DNA of 64,000 nt, from positions 4,704,526 to 4,768,525 of the forward strand of contig NZ_CP075715.1 of NCBI RefSeq assembly GCF_024584805.1, given 5' to 3'. Both the position numbers and the translations under genes were made by a program. Below the pieces are notes generated by a model. The model was not told the DNA's origin, searched no databases, and was given only the letters and a program-made list of their open reading frames with translations. The DNA comes from Streptomyces sp. FIT100 (GTDB lineage Bacteria; Actinomycetota; Actinomycetes; Streptomycetales; Streptomycetaceae). Positions 51,334 through 60,601 of the stretch are shown one piece after another; positions within the stretch are counted from its first letter, which is position 1; every line of letters begins with the position of its first letter.

Positions 51334-51417
51334 AAGGGGCTGTTGCCGCCGCCGTCCGAGGGAAGGACGGGTGTCGCGGCGCAGGGCCCGGGCGCACGGC
51401 TCCTACGTTCGACCGGT

Positions 51418-52830
51418 ATGACGGACGTATTTGGTGACCGCGCATCCGGGCCCACCCGTCGCTCGGCGCTCGCCGGGCTCGTCGGCGGGGCCGGTGCCGT
51501 GCTGGCCGCCGGCTGCACACCGTCGGGGGTGTCGCCGGCGAACGCGCCCACCCCCGCCGGTACGGCGTCGCCCTCCGCCCCGGCGGGCGGTCCCACACCC
51601 GGGGTGATGACCCTCTTCAAGGACCCCGGCTTCAACTTCAACGGCCTCCTCGCGCTCGGCGGGTCCGGTCAGGGCTCCGCCGAGGTGGGCGAGGTGCTCA
51701 CCGCCGTGAACACGATCAACAAGGCCGGCCTCTCCTCGCAGTCGTACGTCGAGACCTTCAAGAAGCTCGGCGACGAGCTGATGGACGCGCCCGAGGGCCC
51801 CCGGCCCGACGACCAGACCACGCGCTTCCGTGCGCTGAGGGCCGCCCAGTACTACGGCCAGGCGCTGTTCTTCGTGCTCGGCTCCGACAACCCCGGCAGC
51901 GAGGAGCAGCTGTACAAGTCCGGGCGCGGCGCCTGGGACGCGTTCTGCAAGCTGTGCGATCCGGCACCGGTGACGGCGAACGTCGCATACGGCAGGACCC
52001 CGATGCCGGTGTGGTTCTTCCGGCCGGAGGAGACCGACCAGCGCCGCCGCACCGTGATCCTCACGAACGGCAGCGACGGACAGAACGTCGACATGTGGAC
52101 CTACGGTGTCCTGGCGGCCCTGGACCGTGGCTGGAACGCCCTTGTGTACGACGGGCCGGGCCAGGGGCAGCTGCTCTTCGTCGACCAGGTGATCTTCACG
52201 CCGCGCTGGGAGAACGTGGTCACCCCGCTCGTCGACTGGCTCTCCACCCGCCCGGACGTGGACACGGGCAAGATCGCCCTGACCGGGCTCAGTATGGCGG
52301 GGGACCTCGCCCCCCGGGCCGCGGCCTTCGAGAGCCGGATCGCCGCTCTGGTGGCGATGCCGGGCTGTCTGTCGCCCTGGCTGGGCTTCCCGGCGGAGAT
52401 CCGGGAGATCCTCACCCCGAGCAAGCAGGAGACCAACAACATCTGGAACAAGGAGGTGGTCCCCGAGCTGCCTCCGGCCGATGCCGCGACGATGAAGAAG
52501 CGCTTCGAGCCGTTCTCCGTGCAGGCGATGCTCGACGCCCGCGACGGCAAGATGTTCACCGACTTCTACACCCCCGCCCGGCGCGTCGAGGCGCTGGACA
52601 TCACCGGCGTCGTGGACCGCATCAAGATGCCGACGCTGGTCCTGGACTACGAGGACGAGCAGTTCTACCCGGGCCAGCCGCGGCAGATGTTCGACAAGCT
52701 GACCTCGCCCAAGGACTACGTGAAGCTCACCGCGGCCACCGGCGCGCAGCTGCACTGCTCACCGATGGCGCCGCAGCAGCACTGCGAGGTCGTCTTCGAC
52801 TGGCTGGACGAGACCCTGTCGGCGGGCTGA
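51418..52830 (+). CDS. Secreted alpha/beta-hydrolase lipoprotein
   Basis: 470 residues. N-terminal TRRSALAGLVGGAGAVLAAGC: twin-arginine-like signal with lipobox LAAGC, then a Thr/Pro/Ala linker. The hydrolase part has an oxyanion segment LTNGSDGQNVDMW and a nucleophile elbow GLSMAG (serine as nucleophile, Ala instead of the usual second Gly). The acid/base residues probably lie in DYEDEQFYPG and PQQHCEVVFDW. Resembles the dipeptidyl-peptidase/FrsA-type hydrolases; substrate unknown. ATG at 51418. Confidence 0.82.
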   Translation: MTDVFGDRASGPTRRSALAGLVGGAGAVLAAGCTPSGVSPANAPTPAGTASPSAPAGGPTPGVMTLFKDPGFNFNGLLALGGSGQGSAEVGEVLTAVNTINKAGLSSQSYVETFKKLGDELMDAPEGPRPDDQTTRFRALRAAQYYGQALFFVLGSDNPGSEEQLYKSGRGAWDAFCKLCDPAPVTANVAYGRTPMPVWFFRPEETDQRRRTVILTNGSDGQNVDMWTYGVLAALDRGWNALVYDGPGQGQLLFVDQVIFTPRWENVVTPLVDWLSTRPDVDTGKIALTGLSMAGDLAPRAAAFESRIAALVAMPGCLSPWLGFPAEIREILTPSKQETNNIWNKEVVPELPPADAATMKKRFEPFSVQAMLDARDGKMFTDFYTPARRVEALDITGVVDRIKMPTLVLDYEDEQFYPGQPRQMFDKLTSPKDYVKLTAATGAQLHCSPMAPQQHCEVVFDWLDETLSAG

Positions 52831-52838
52831 GCCGGCGG

Positions 52839-52893
52839 GCTGAGGTCAGTGGGCTGAGGTCAGTGGGCCGAGTCAGTGGGCCGAGTCAGTGGG
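52839..52893. repeat. 13-14-bp tandem repeats between convergent genes
   Basis: Copies of CTGAGGTCAGTGGG (two) and CCGAGTCAGTGGG (two) lie between the hydrolase stop and the DUF389 gene; the latter's TGA falls within the last copy. Confidence 0.75.
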
Positions 52894-53836
52894 CCGACCG
52901 GCGCTGCGCCGCGCGCCGCCGCTGGCTCTTCCACAGCCATTTCTGGACGAACAGCGTCAGCGTCCCGGCCAGGATGATGCCGAGCAGATTGAGCAGCAGC
53001 TGCTCGCTGGAGCCCCACGCCTGCTGGTACTCGCTGTAGCTGAACGCCACCGCCGCGTTCGCCGCGGCCGGCACCGTCGTCACGGAGATCGCCACGCCGA
53101 CCAGCGCGCCCGACTTGGCCGAGGTCAGCGACAGGGTGCCGGCGATGCCGGCGAGCACGGCGACGACGAAGGAGAACGCGTCGGGGCGGTAGATGAAGTT
53201 GGTGTTGGGCCGCTCCGCCGCCAGCATCGAGCCCTCGAAGAGGCCGATCCCGTTCATGAAGTAGCTGAACGCCACCGTCACCACCATCGCCACCGCGAAG
53301 CCCGCGATCAGCGCCACCAGGGAGCGCCACGCCAGCCGCGGCAGCCGCTGCACCACGGCCGTGCTGAAGCCGGCGAGCGGGCCGAACTCGGGGCCGACGG
53401 CCATCGCGCCCACGATGAGGATGGCGTTGTCCAGCACCACACCGCATGCGGCGATCATCGTCGCCAGCGTCAGGAACGCCAGATACGTGACGGAGAGCGT
53501 CGACTCCTCGTGGGTCGCGTCCGTCAGGTGCTCCCACAGCACCGCGTCCGCGCCCTCGCCCGGGGCGTCCTCCGCCGCCTTGTCGGCGCGGTGGGACAGC
53601 GAGAGGTCGATGCTGTCGACGGCGATCGAGCCGTCCCGGTCGAGCCCGAGGTCCCGAAGACGGCCGATCAGCTCGTCGCCGGCCTCGCGGGCCACGTCGC
53701 AGAGCACCAGATCGCCCGACGGGTTGCGGGCGGCGCCCGTCATGACGGCGAGATGGGTGGCGCCGACCGTCTTCTCGACGGTCCTGACGACCTCGTCCGT
53801 GCGGTCGGGCGGGACGATCAGGCGCAGGTGCAGCAC
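52886..53836 (-). CDS. DUF389 family integral membrane protein
   Basis: 316 residues. N-terminal soluble domain (about 1-110; VLHLRLIVPPDRTDEVVRTV) followed by about six transmembrane helices, e.g. YLAFLTLATMIAACGVVL, AILIVGAMAVGPEFGPLAGF, SLVALIAGFAVAMVVTVAFS and the final LLLNLLGIILAGTLTLFVQK. This is the DUF389/TIGR00341 layout; function unknown. GTG at 53836 gives the family start; 10 bp downstream of coaA on the same strand, so probably one transcript. Confidence 0.85.
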   Translation of the reverse strand: MLHLRLIVPPDRTDEVVRTVEKTVGATHLAVMTGAARNPSGDLVLCDVAREAGDELIGRLRDLGLDRDGSIAVDSIDLSLSHRADKAAEDAPGEGADAVLWEHLTDATHEESTLSVTYLAFLTLATMIAACGVVLDNAILIVGAMAVGPEFGPLAGFSTAVVQRLPRLAWRSLVALIAGFAVAMVVTVAFSYFMNGIGLFEGSMLAAERPNTNFIYRPDAFSFVVAVLAGIAGTLSLTSAKSGALVGVAISVTTVPAAANAAVAFSYSEYQQAWGSSEQLLLNLLGIILAGTLTLFVQKWLWKSQRRRAAQRRSAH

Positions 53837-53846
53837 GCGGCGCTCC

Positions 53847-54839
53847 TCAGAGTTTGCGAAGGGACAGGCGCTGGACCTTGTGGTCGGGGCCCTTGCGCAC
53901 GACCAGCGTGGCACGGCCCCTGGTGGGTGCGACGTTCTCCAGCAGATTGACCCCGTTGATCGTGCGCCACATGGTGCGCGCGTACTCCAGCGCCTCCTCC
54001 TCCGACACCTGGGTGTACTTGCGGAAGTACGAGGACGGGTCCTGGAAGGCGGTCGCGCGCAGCTTGCGGAAGCGGTTGAGGTACCAGCGCTCGATGTCCT
54101 CGGACCGCGCGTCGACGTACACGGAGAAGTCGAAGTAGTCGGCGAGCCCGACGCGGGTGCGGCCGTCCTTGCCGGGGAGGGCGGGCTGGAGGACGTTGAG
54201 GCCCTCGACGATCAGGATGTCGGGGCGGCGGACGGTGAGCCGCTCGCCGGGCACGATGTCGTAGATGAGGTGCGAGTAGACCGGCGCCGTGACCTCGTCC
54301 TTGCCGGCCTTGATGTCGGCGACGAAGCGGGTCAGCGCGCGGCGGTCGTAGGACTCGGGGAAGCCCTTCCGCGACATCAGGCCCCGGTCCTGGAGCTCCT
54401 TCATCGGGTGGAGGAAGCCGTCGGTGGTGACGAGCTCCACCCGGGGGTGCTCGGGCCAGCGGGCGAGCAGCGCCTGCAGGAGGCGGGCGACGGTGGACTT
54501 GCCGACGGCGACGGAGCCCGCGACGCCTATGACGAAGGGCGTGCCGCGCTGGGTGCCGTGGCCGTTGCCGGCCTCGCCGAGGAAGGTGTTGAGCGCGCCC
54601 CGGAGGTTGGCGGTGGCGCCGACGTACAGATTGAGCAGCCGGGAGAGCGGCAGATAGATGTCCCGCACCTCGTCGAGGTCGATGACGTCGCCGAGGCCCC
54701 GCAACTGCTCGACCTCGGCGGCGGTGAGGGGCAGCGGGGTCCTGTCGCGGAGCGCGCTCCACTCCTCACGGGTGAGGTCGACGTAGGGGGACGTCTCTGT
54801 CCTCTCGGTCCTGCGGCTTCGTGGCGGCGAAGTGATCAC
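53847..54839 (-). CDS. coaA: Pantothenate kinase type I
   Basis: 330 residues. First and regulated step of coenzyme A synthesis. P-loop GVAGSVAVGKSTVARLLQ, TTDGFLHPMKEL, KGFPESYDRRAL, and IVEGLNVLQPAL. GTG at 54839 (VITSPPRSRRTER) is favoured; an in-frame GTG 18 codons upstream (54893) is possible. Divergent from glmS. Confidence 0.96.
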   Translation of the reverse strand: MITSPPRSRRTERTETSPYVDLTREEWSALRDRTPLPLTAAEVEQLRGLGDVIDLDEVRDIYLPLSRLLNLYVGATANLRGALNTFLGEAGNGHGTQRGTPFVIGVAGSVAVGKSTVARLLQALLARWPEHPRVELVTTDGFLHPMKELQDRGLMSRKGFPESYDRRALTRFVADIKAGKDEVTAPVYSHLIYDIVPGERLTVRRPDILIVEGLNVLQPALPGKDGRTRVGLADYFDFSVYVDARSEDIERWYLNRFRKLRATAFQDPSSYFRKYTQVSEEEALEYARTMWRTINGVNLLENVAPTRGRATLVVRKGPDHKVQRLSLRKL

Positions 54840-54934
54840 ATGCTCATTGTCGGTGCTGCCGGCGTGTCGTGGGAGGTGGGGTCGGTCACGCACGCCCGGT
54901 GGCTCCGGTCCGGGCCGTCGCGCACGGTACGCCG

Positions 54935-54940
54935 TAGGCT
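54935..54940 (+). promoter_or_regulatory. -10 box of a leaderless glmS promoter
   Basis: TAGGCT ends 6 nt before the ATG of glmS. With initiation about 7 nt downstream of the -10, the mRNA would start at or next to the AUG. No ribosome-binding site is present. Confidence 0.6.
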
Positions 54941-54946
54941 GCGGCC

Positions 54947-56794
54947 ATGTGCGGAATCGTGGGTTATGTGGGAGCGCAGTCCGCGCTCGATGTCGTCATC
55001 ACCGGGCTCAAGCGGCTCGAATACCGGGGCTACGACTCGGCAGGTGTGGCCGTACTCGCCGACGGAGGGCTCGCCGCCGCCAAGAAGGCCGGCAAGCTGC
55101 TCAATCTGGAGAAGGAGCTCGTCGACCGGCCGCTGCCGAGCGGCTCGACGGGCATCGGGCACACCCGGTGGGCCACCCACGGAGCGCCCAACGACGCCAA
55201 CGCGCATCCTCATCTGGACAACGCGGGGCGGGTCGCCGTCGTCCACAACGGCATCATCGAGAACTTCGCCGAGCTGCGGGCCGAGCTCGCCGAGCGCGGA
55301 CACAGCCTCGACTCCGACACGGACACCGAAGTGGTCGCCCATCTGCTGGCCGAGGCCCACTCCTCGTGCGGCGAACTCGCGGAGGCGATGCGGCTGGTGT
55401 GCCGGCGCCTCGAAGGCGCGTTCACCCTGGTCGCGGTGCACGCGGACGAGCCGGACGTGGTCGTCGGCGCCCGCCGCAACTCGCCGCTCGTGGTGGGCGT
55501 CGGGGACGGGGAGGCGTTCCTGGCCTCGGACGTCGCCGCGTTCATCGCGTACACGCGGTCGGCGATCGAGCTCGGCCAGGACCAGGTCGTCGAACTGCGG
55601 CGTGAGAGCGTCACGGTGACCGACTTCGACGGCGCGCCGGCCGAGGTGCGGTCGTACCACGTGGACTGGGATGCCTCCGCCGCCGAGAAGGGCGGCTACG
55701 ACTACTTCATGCTCAAGGAGATCGCCGAGCAGCCGAAGGCGGTCGGGGACACCCTCCTCGGGCGGATCGACGCGAGCGGATCACTGACCCTGGACGAGCT
55801 GCGGATCCCGCACGGGGTGCTCAGGGAGGCGCAGAAGGTCGTGATCGTGGCGTGCGGTACGGCGTTCCACGCCGGGCTCATCGCCAAGTACGCCATCGAG
55901 CACTGGACGCGTATCCCCTGCGAGGTGGAGCTGGCCAGCGAGTTCCGCTACCGGGACCCGATCCTGGACCAGCGCACGCTCGTGATCGCGATCTCCCAGT
56001 CCGGCGAGACCATGGACACGCTGATGGCGCTGCGGCACGCGCGCGAACAGGGCGCGAAGGTGCTGGCCATCTGCAACACCAACGGCTCGACGATCCCGCG
56101 CGAGTCCGACGCGGTGCTCTACACACACGCGGGGCCCGAGGTCGCCGTCGCGTCGACCAAGGCGTTCCTGACCCAGCTGGTCGCCTGCTACCTGGTCGCC
56201 CTCTACCTGGGCCAGGTCCGGGGCACCAAGTGGGGCGACGAGATCCGGGCCGTCATCCGCGACCTGTCGCAGATCGCGGGGGAAGTGGACCGGGTCCTGG
56301 AGACCATGGAGCCGGTCCGGGAACTGGCCCGCTCGCTGTCCCGCAAGAACACGGTGCTGTTCCTGGGCCGGCACGTCGGCTACCCGGTCGCCCTGGAGGG
56401 CGCGCTGAAGCTGAAGGAACTGGCGTACATGCACGCCGAGGGCTTCGCGGCGGGCGAGCTCAAGCACGGCCCGATCGCCCTCATCGAGAACGATCTGCCG
56501 GTGGTGATCGTCGTTCCGTCGCCGCGCAGCCGGTCCGTTCTGCACGACAAGATCGTGTCGAACATCCAGGAGATCCGCGCCCGGGGCGCCCGGACCATCG
56601 TGATCGCGGAGGAGGGCGACGAGGCGGTCGAGCCGTACGCGGACCACCTCATCCGCATCCCGGCGACGCCGGCGCTGCTGCAACCGCTGGTCGCGACGGT
56701 CCCGTTGCAGGTGTTCGCGTGCGAGCTGGCGACGGCGCGGGGCAACGAGGTGGACCAGCCGCGGAACCTGGCGAAGTCGGTCACCGTCGAATGA
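54947..56794 (+). CDS. glmS: Glutamine-fructose-6-phosphate aminotransferase
   Basis: 615 residues. Makes glucosamine-6-P. N-terminal Ntn glutaminase with catalytic Cys1 (MCGIVGYVG), RGYDSAG, HTRWATHG; two SIS domains with VACGTAFHAG, ISQSGETMDT and VASTKAFLTQL; C-terminal KSVTVE. No glmS ribozyme leader: the transcript appears leaderless. Stop overlaps acpS (ATGA). Confidence 0.98.
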   Translation: MCGIVGYVGAQSALDVVITGLKRLEYRGYDSAGVAVLADGGLAAAKKAGKLLNLEKELVDRPLPSGSTGIGHTRWATHGAPNDANAHPHLDNAGRVAVVHNGIIENFAELRAELAERGHSLDSDTDTEVVAHLLAEAHSSCGELAEAMRLVCRRLEGAFTLVAVHADEPDVVVGARRNSPLVVGVGDGEAFLASDVAAFIAYTRSAIELGQDQVVELRRESVTVTDFDGAPAEVRSYHVDWDASAAEKGGYDYFMLKEIAEQPKAVGDTLLGRIDASGSLTLDELRIPHGVLREAQKVVIVACGTAFHAGLIAKYAIEHWTRIPCEVELASEFRYRDPILDQRTLVIAISQSGETMDTLMALRHAREQGAKVLAICNTNGSTIPRESDAVLYTHAGPEVAVASTKAFLTQLVACYLVALYLGQVRGTKWGDEIRAVIRDLSQIAGEVDRVLETMEPVRELARSLSRKNTVLFLGRHVGYPVALEGALKLKELAYMHAEGFAAGELKHGPIALIENDLPVVIVVPSPRSRSVLHDKIVSNIQEIRARGARTIVIAEEGDEAVEPYADHLIRIPATPALLQPLVATVPLQVFACELATARGNEVDQPRNLAKSVTVE

Positions 56795-57159
56795 TCATCG
56801 GGGTGGGGATCGACGTGGCCGAGATCGACCGGTTCGACGACGCGCTGCGCCGGACGCCGGGCCTCGCGAAGCGTCTCTTCGTCGAGAGCGAACTGCTCCT
56901 GCCGAGCGGCGAGCGGCGGGGCGTCGCCTCCCTCGCGGTCCGCTTCGCCGCGAAGGAGGCGGTCGCCAAGGCCCTCGGCGCGCCGTCCGGGCTCCACTGG
57001 ACGGACTGCGAGGTCTACGTGGAGGACTCGGGCCGGCCGCGGCTGCGCGTGAGCGGGACGGTGGCGGCGGCGGCGGAGGCGCGGGGGGTGCGGTCGTGGC
57101 ACGTGTCGCTGAGCCATGACGCGGGGGTGGCGTCCGCGGTGGTGATCGCGGAGGGCTGA
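56791..57159 (+). CDS. acpS: Holo-[acyl-carrier-protein] synthase
   Basis: 122 residues. Transfers phosphopantetheine from CoA to ACP. IGVGIDVAEIDRF (Mg ligand Asp) and RFAAKEAVAKALG (Glu/Lys). 4-bp overlap with glmS. The nearby coaA supplies the CoA pathway. Confidence 0.97.
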   Translation: MIIGVGIDVAEIDRFDDALRRTPGLAKRLFVESELLLPSGERRGVASLAVRFAAKEAVAKALGAPSGLHWTDCEVYVEDSGRPRLRVSGTVAAAAEARGVRSWHVSLSHDAGVASAVVIAEG

Positions 57160-57343
57160 CGCGCCTCCACGGGCCTCCCACGGGCTCTGGCCCCGGGGCA
57201 GGACGCCGGGTGCGGGTGTCCCCGTGCCGGGGCCGGGCGCGGTGCGGCTGCCGCCGGGGCGATGGCGGTGGCAGCGCCATCCGGGCACGGCTTCTCGGGC
57301 AGGCGGTGGCCTGCCTGGTCGTGCGAGCCCGCGGCGCCGGGCC

Positions 57344-57718
57344 GTGTCCGACGTGTCCTGCCCGACGCATAGCGCCGGTGAGCGACGTTCAGCGCGTGCT
57401 GACTCGTAGCCCTTCGGGCACGGGAGGTGCTTCGACGCCGCGCTGTCGGACCTAGGGCGTGTTGCGAAAGTCCCGTCTGCGCGGCGGCGTCTGGCACGCA
57501 CGCTCGCGGCGTTGTCGGTCGTCGGCGCAGCCCGCTGCGCTCTCCTTCCTCCGCCTTGCGATCGCACGCACCAGACGCCGCCGCGCCCCGCCCTACGGGC
57601 GGACGACGCTACTTTCGCAACACGCCCTAGCCCGGTGCTCGGCTGTGTCCGACGGTTCCGTCGGCGAGCGATGTCCGGCGCGTGCTGACTCGTAGGCCTT
57701 GGGGCACGGGAGGTGCTT
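57344..57718. repeat. Direct repeats flanking a MITE-like element
   Basis: 57344-57432 and 57645-57718 are diverged copies sharing GTGTCCGAC and a 41-bp block (57392-57432, 57678-57718) with two or three mismatches. Part of the block (57405-57430) is a perfect 26-bp reverse-complement match to the inside of the element at 1879-2081. No gene is seen in 57160-57876. Confidence 0.8.
57452..57630. mobile_element. MITE-like 179-bp element with perfect 20-bp terminal inverted repeats
   Basis: Ends are CTAGGGCGTGTTGCGAAAGT and its exact complement (57611-57630), with further inner homology (GCGGCGGCGTCTGG). CTAG again looks like a 4-bp target duplication. No open frame of its own. Probably moved by an IS5-group transposase supplied elsewhere (inference). 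Confidence 0.8.
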
Positions 57719-57876
57719 GCGGTACGTCCGGAGGCGGACGGCGCCATGTGCCGGACACGGCCCGGCCGCCCCGGCCGCCCCGGCCGGATGTCCGGTGCGG
57801 GCCGTTTTCGGTCCGAGGGGCCGGACGGCGCCCGACGGGGTGCGCGGGCGGCGGCCTCCGGGGGAGACTGCTGGGC

Positions 57877-59310
57877 ATGCGACTTGGGTACAGCGTCGAG
57901 ACCGTACGGGCCGCCGAGGGCGAGTTGATGGCCCGGTTGCCGGAGGGCGCGCTCATGCAGCGGGCCGCCGCCGGGCTGGCCGCCGCGGCGGCGGGGCTGC
58001 TCGGGCGGGTGTACGGGGCCCGGGTCGTGCTGCTCGTCGGGAGCGGGGACAACGGGGGCGACGCGCTCTACGCCGGGGCCCGGCTCGCGCGCCGCGGTGC
58101 CGGGGTGAGCGCCGTGCTGCTCGTGCCCGGAAGCGCCCATGCCGCGGGCCTCGCGGCGCTGCTCAAGGCCGGGGGGCGCATCGCCGACGACCCGTACGAG
58201 GTGCTGGCCGCCGCGGACCTGGTCCTGGACGGCATCACGGGCATCGGCGGCCACGGCGGGCTGCGCCCCGACGCCGTACCGGTCGCCCGCGCGGCGCACG
58301 GCTCCGGCGCGGTGGTGCTCGCCGTCGACCTGCCGAGCGGCATCGAGGCGGACACGGGCGAGGTCGGCGGCGAGGCGGTGCGGGCGGACGCGACCGTGAC
58401 CTTCGGCGCGTACAAGCCGGGGCTGCTGGTCGACCCGGGACGGGAGTACGCGGGGGCGGTGCGGCTCGTCGACATCGGCCTCGGACCGCACCTGCCGTCC
58501 GTGCCCGAGCTGGAGGCGCTGCAACACGCGGACGTGGCACAGCTGTTGCCGGTGCCGGCCGCGGAGAGCGACAAGTACCGGCGCGGGGTGGTGGGTGTGG
58601 TCGCGGGCTCCGCCCGCTACCCGGGCGCCGCCGTGCTCGCCGTGGCGGGGGCGCTGCGCGGCGGCGCGGGGGCCGTGCGGTACGTGGGACCGGGCTCCGA
58701 CGCCGTCATCGCCCGCTTCCCGGAGGCCCTGGTGCACGGCTGGCCCCCCTCGAAGGCGGGCCGGGTCCAGGCGTGGGTGGTCGGGCCGGGGCTCGGCGAC
58801 AGCCCGGGCGTGGACGAGGTGCTGGAATCGGACGTACCGGTGCTGGTCGACGCGGACGGGCTCCGCGGTCTCGACCCGGCCGCGGTCCGGGCCCGCAGCG
58901 CACCGACCCTGCTGACCCCGCACGCGGGGGAGGCGGCCGCGCTGCTCGGCGTGGCACGCGAGGAGGTGGAGGGGGCGCGGCTGGCCTCCGTACGGGCGCT
59001 GGCCGCCAAGTACGGCGCGACGGTACTGCTCAAGGGCTCGACGACGCTCGTCGCCGACCCGGATCCCCGCCGGGCGGTCCGGGTGAACCCGACGGGCACC
59101 TCCTGGCTCGCCACCGCCGGGAGCGGCGATGTGCTGTCGGGCCTGACCGGTTCGCTGCTCGCGGCGGGCCTGGCGCCGCTCGACGCCGGGTCGGTGGGCG
59201 CGTATCTGCACGGTCTGGCGGCCCGTCTGGTCTCGCGCGACGCCCCGGTGTCGGCCCATGACGTGGCGACGGCGCTCCCGCGGGCGTGGCGCGACACGAC
59301 GACGCCTTGA
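57877..59310 (+). CDS. nnr: Bifunctional NAD(P)H-hydrate epimerase / ADP-dependent dehydratase
   Basis: 477 residues. Repairs hydrated NAD(P)H. N-terminal YjeF_N epimerase (about 1-220): GSGDNGGDALYAGARLA, DLPSGIEADTG. C-terminal dehydratase (ribokinase fold): LLTPHAGEAAALLG, VLLKGSTTLVAD, NPTGTSWLATAGSGDVLSGL with the catalytic Asp. ATG at 57877. Usual Streptomyces neighbour of alr. Confidence 0.96.
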   Translation: MRLGYSVETVRAAEGELMARLPEGALMQRAAAGLAAAAAGLLGRVYGARVVLLVGSGDNGGDALYAGARLARRGAGVSAVLLVPGSAHAAGLAALLKAGGRIADDPYEVLAAADLVLDGITGIGGHGGLRPDAVPVARAAHGSGAVVLAVDLPSGIEADTGEVGGEAVRADATVTFGAYKPGLLVDPGREYAGAVRLVDIGLGPHLPSVPELEALQHADVAQLLPVPAAESDKYRRGVVGVVAGSARYPGAAVLAVAGALRGGAGAVRYVGPGSDAVIARFPEALVHGWPPSKAGRVQAWVVGPGLGDSPGVDEVLESDVPVLVDADGLRGLDPAAVRARSAPTLLTPHAGEAAALLGVAREEVEGARLASVRALAAKYGATVLLKGSTTLVADPDPRRAVRVNPTGTSWLATAGSGDVLSGLTGSLLAAGLAPLDAGSVGAYLHGLAARLVSRDAPVSAHDVATALPRAWRDTTTP

Positions 59311-59415
59311 TGGTCGTACGAATCCACGAAGCGCCGCCCGTCACGCGGGTGACCAGGGCCACTCATGGTCGTTGCCGCACAAACTCTGTCACAGTGCTCT
59401 GAGAGACTGACAACG

Positions 59416-60570
59416 ATGACTCAGAACGCACCTTTTCGAGCCCGCGCCGAGATCGACCTCGCCGCGCTGCGCGCCAACGTCCGCGCACTGCGCGCGCGGG
59501 CGCCCCGCGCCGCCGTCATGGCCGTGGTGAAGTCGGACGCGTACGGACACGGGATGGTGCCCTGTGCGAAGGCCGCGCTCGACGCGGGCGCCGCATGGCT
59601 CGGCACGGCGACGCCCGAGGAGGCGCTCGCGCTGCGGGCGGCCGGGATCCGCAGCCGGGTGCTGTGCTGGCTGTGGACGCCCGGCGGGCCCTGGCGCGAG
59701 GCGATCGAGGCAGACCTGGACGTGTCGGTGAGCGACATGTGGGCGCTGCGCGAGGCCACCGACGCGGCGCGCGACGCCGGTCGGCGGGCCCGTGTCCAGC
59801 TCAAGGCCGACACGGGCCTCGGGCGCGGCGGCTGCCAGCCCGCCGACTGGGCCGGCCTGGTCGCGGCCGCCCGCGCCGCCGAGGAGGCGGGCACGATCCG
59901 GGTCACCGGCCTGTGGTCGCACTTCGCCTGCGCCGACGAGCCGGGGCACCCCTCCATCGCCGCCCAGTTGGCGGTCTTCAGGGATCTGGTGGCGTACGCC
60001 GAGAAGGAGGGCATCGAGCCCGAGGTCCGGCACATCGCCAACTCCCCGGCGACGCTGACCCTTCCGGAGAGCCACTTCGACCTGGTGCGCACGGGCATCG
60101 CCGTGTACGGGATCTCGCCCAGCCCCGAGCTGGGCGGCTCCGCCGACTTCGGTCTGCGGCCGGTCATGACGCTCAAGGCGGCGGTGGCGCTCGTGAAGCA
60201 CGTCCCCGCGGGCCACGGGGTGAGCTACGGCCACCACTATGTGACGGACCGTGAGACGACCCTGGGACTGGTCCCGGTCGGCTACGCGGACGGCATTCCG
60301 CGGCACGCCTCGGGCCGCGGCCCGGTGCTGGTCGGCGGGGCGTGGCGGCGGGTGGCCGGGCGGGTCGCCATGGACCAGTTCGTGGTCGACCTCGGCCCGC
60401 ACGGCGCCGAGGAGGTCGGAGCGGGGGCCGAGGCCGTGCTGTTCGGCCCCGGCGACCGGGGCGAGCCGTCCGCCGAGGACTGGGCCGAGGCGGCGGACAC
60501 GATCGCGTACGAGATCGTGACCCGGATCGGGACGCGGGTCCCGCGCGTCTATATCGACGACGAGCAGTGA
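59416..60570 (+). CDS. alr: Alanine racemase
   Basis: 384 residues. PLP enzyme supplying D-Ala to peptidoglycan. PLP lysine in AVVKSDAYGHG, catalytic tyrosine in GVSYGHHYVTDRETTLGLVP, substrate-site MDQFVVDLG. ATG at 59416 (MTQNAPFRARAEIDL). Confidence 0.97.
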   Translation: MTQNAPFRARAEIDLAALRANVRALRARAPRAAVMAVVKSDAYGHGMVPCAKAALDAGAAWLGTATPEEALALRAAGIRSRVLCWLWTPGGPWREAIEADLDVSVSDMWALREATDAARDAGRRARVQLKADTGLGRGGCQPADWAGLVAAARAAEEAGTIRVTGLWSHFACADEPGHPSIAAQLAVFRDLVAYAEKEGIEPEVRHIANSPATLTLPESHFDLVRTGIAVYGISPSPELGGSADFGLRPVMTLKAAVALVKHVPAGHGVSYGHHYVTDRETTLGLVPVGYADGIPRHASGRGPVLVGGAWRRVAGRVAMDQFVVDLGPHGAEEVGAGAEAVLFGPGDRGEPSAEDWAEAADTIAYEIVTRIGTRVPRVYIDDEQ

Positions 60571-60601
60571 CAGGACCGGCGAGAGCAGTGGGAGCGGCAG
60601 G

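Noticed and set aside
54840..54946. glmS ribozyme upstream of glmS
   Set aside because: There is too little room between the coaA start and the glmS ATG, and the -10 box lies 6 nt before the start codon.
57427..57695. Small ORFs inside the 57-kb repeat region
   Set aside because: They are created by the MITE ends and flanking repeats, with no ribosome-binding sites.
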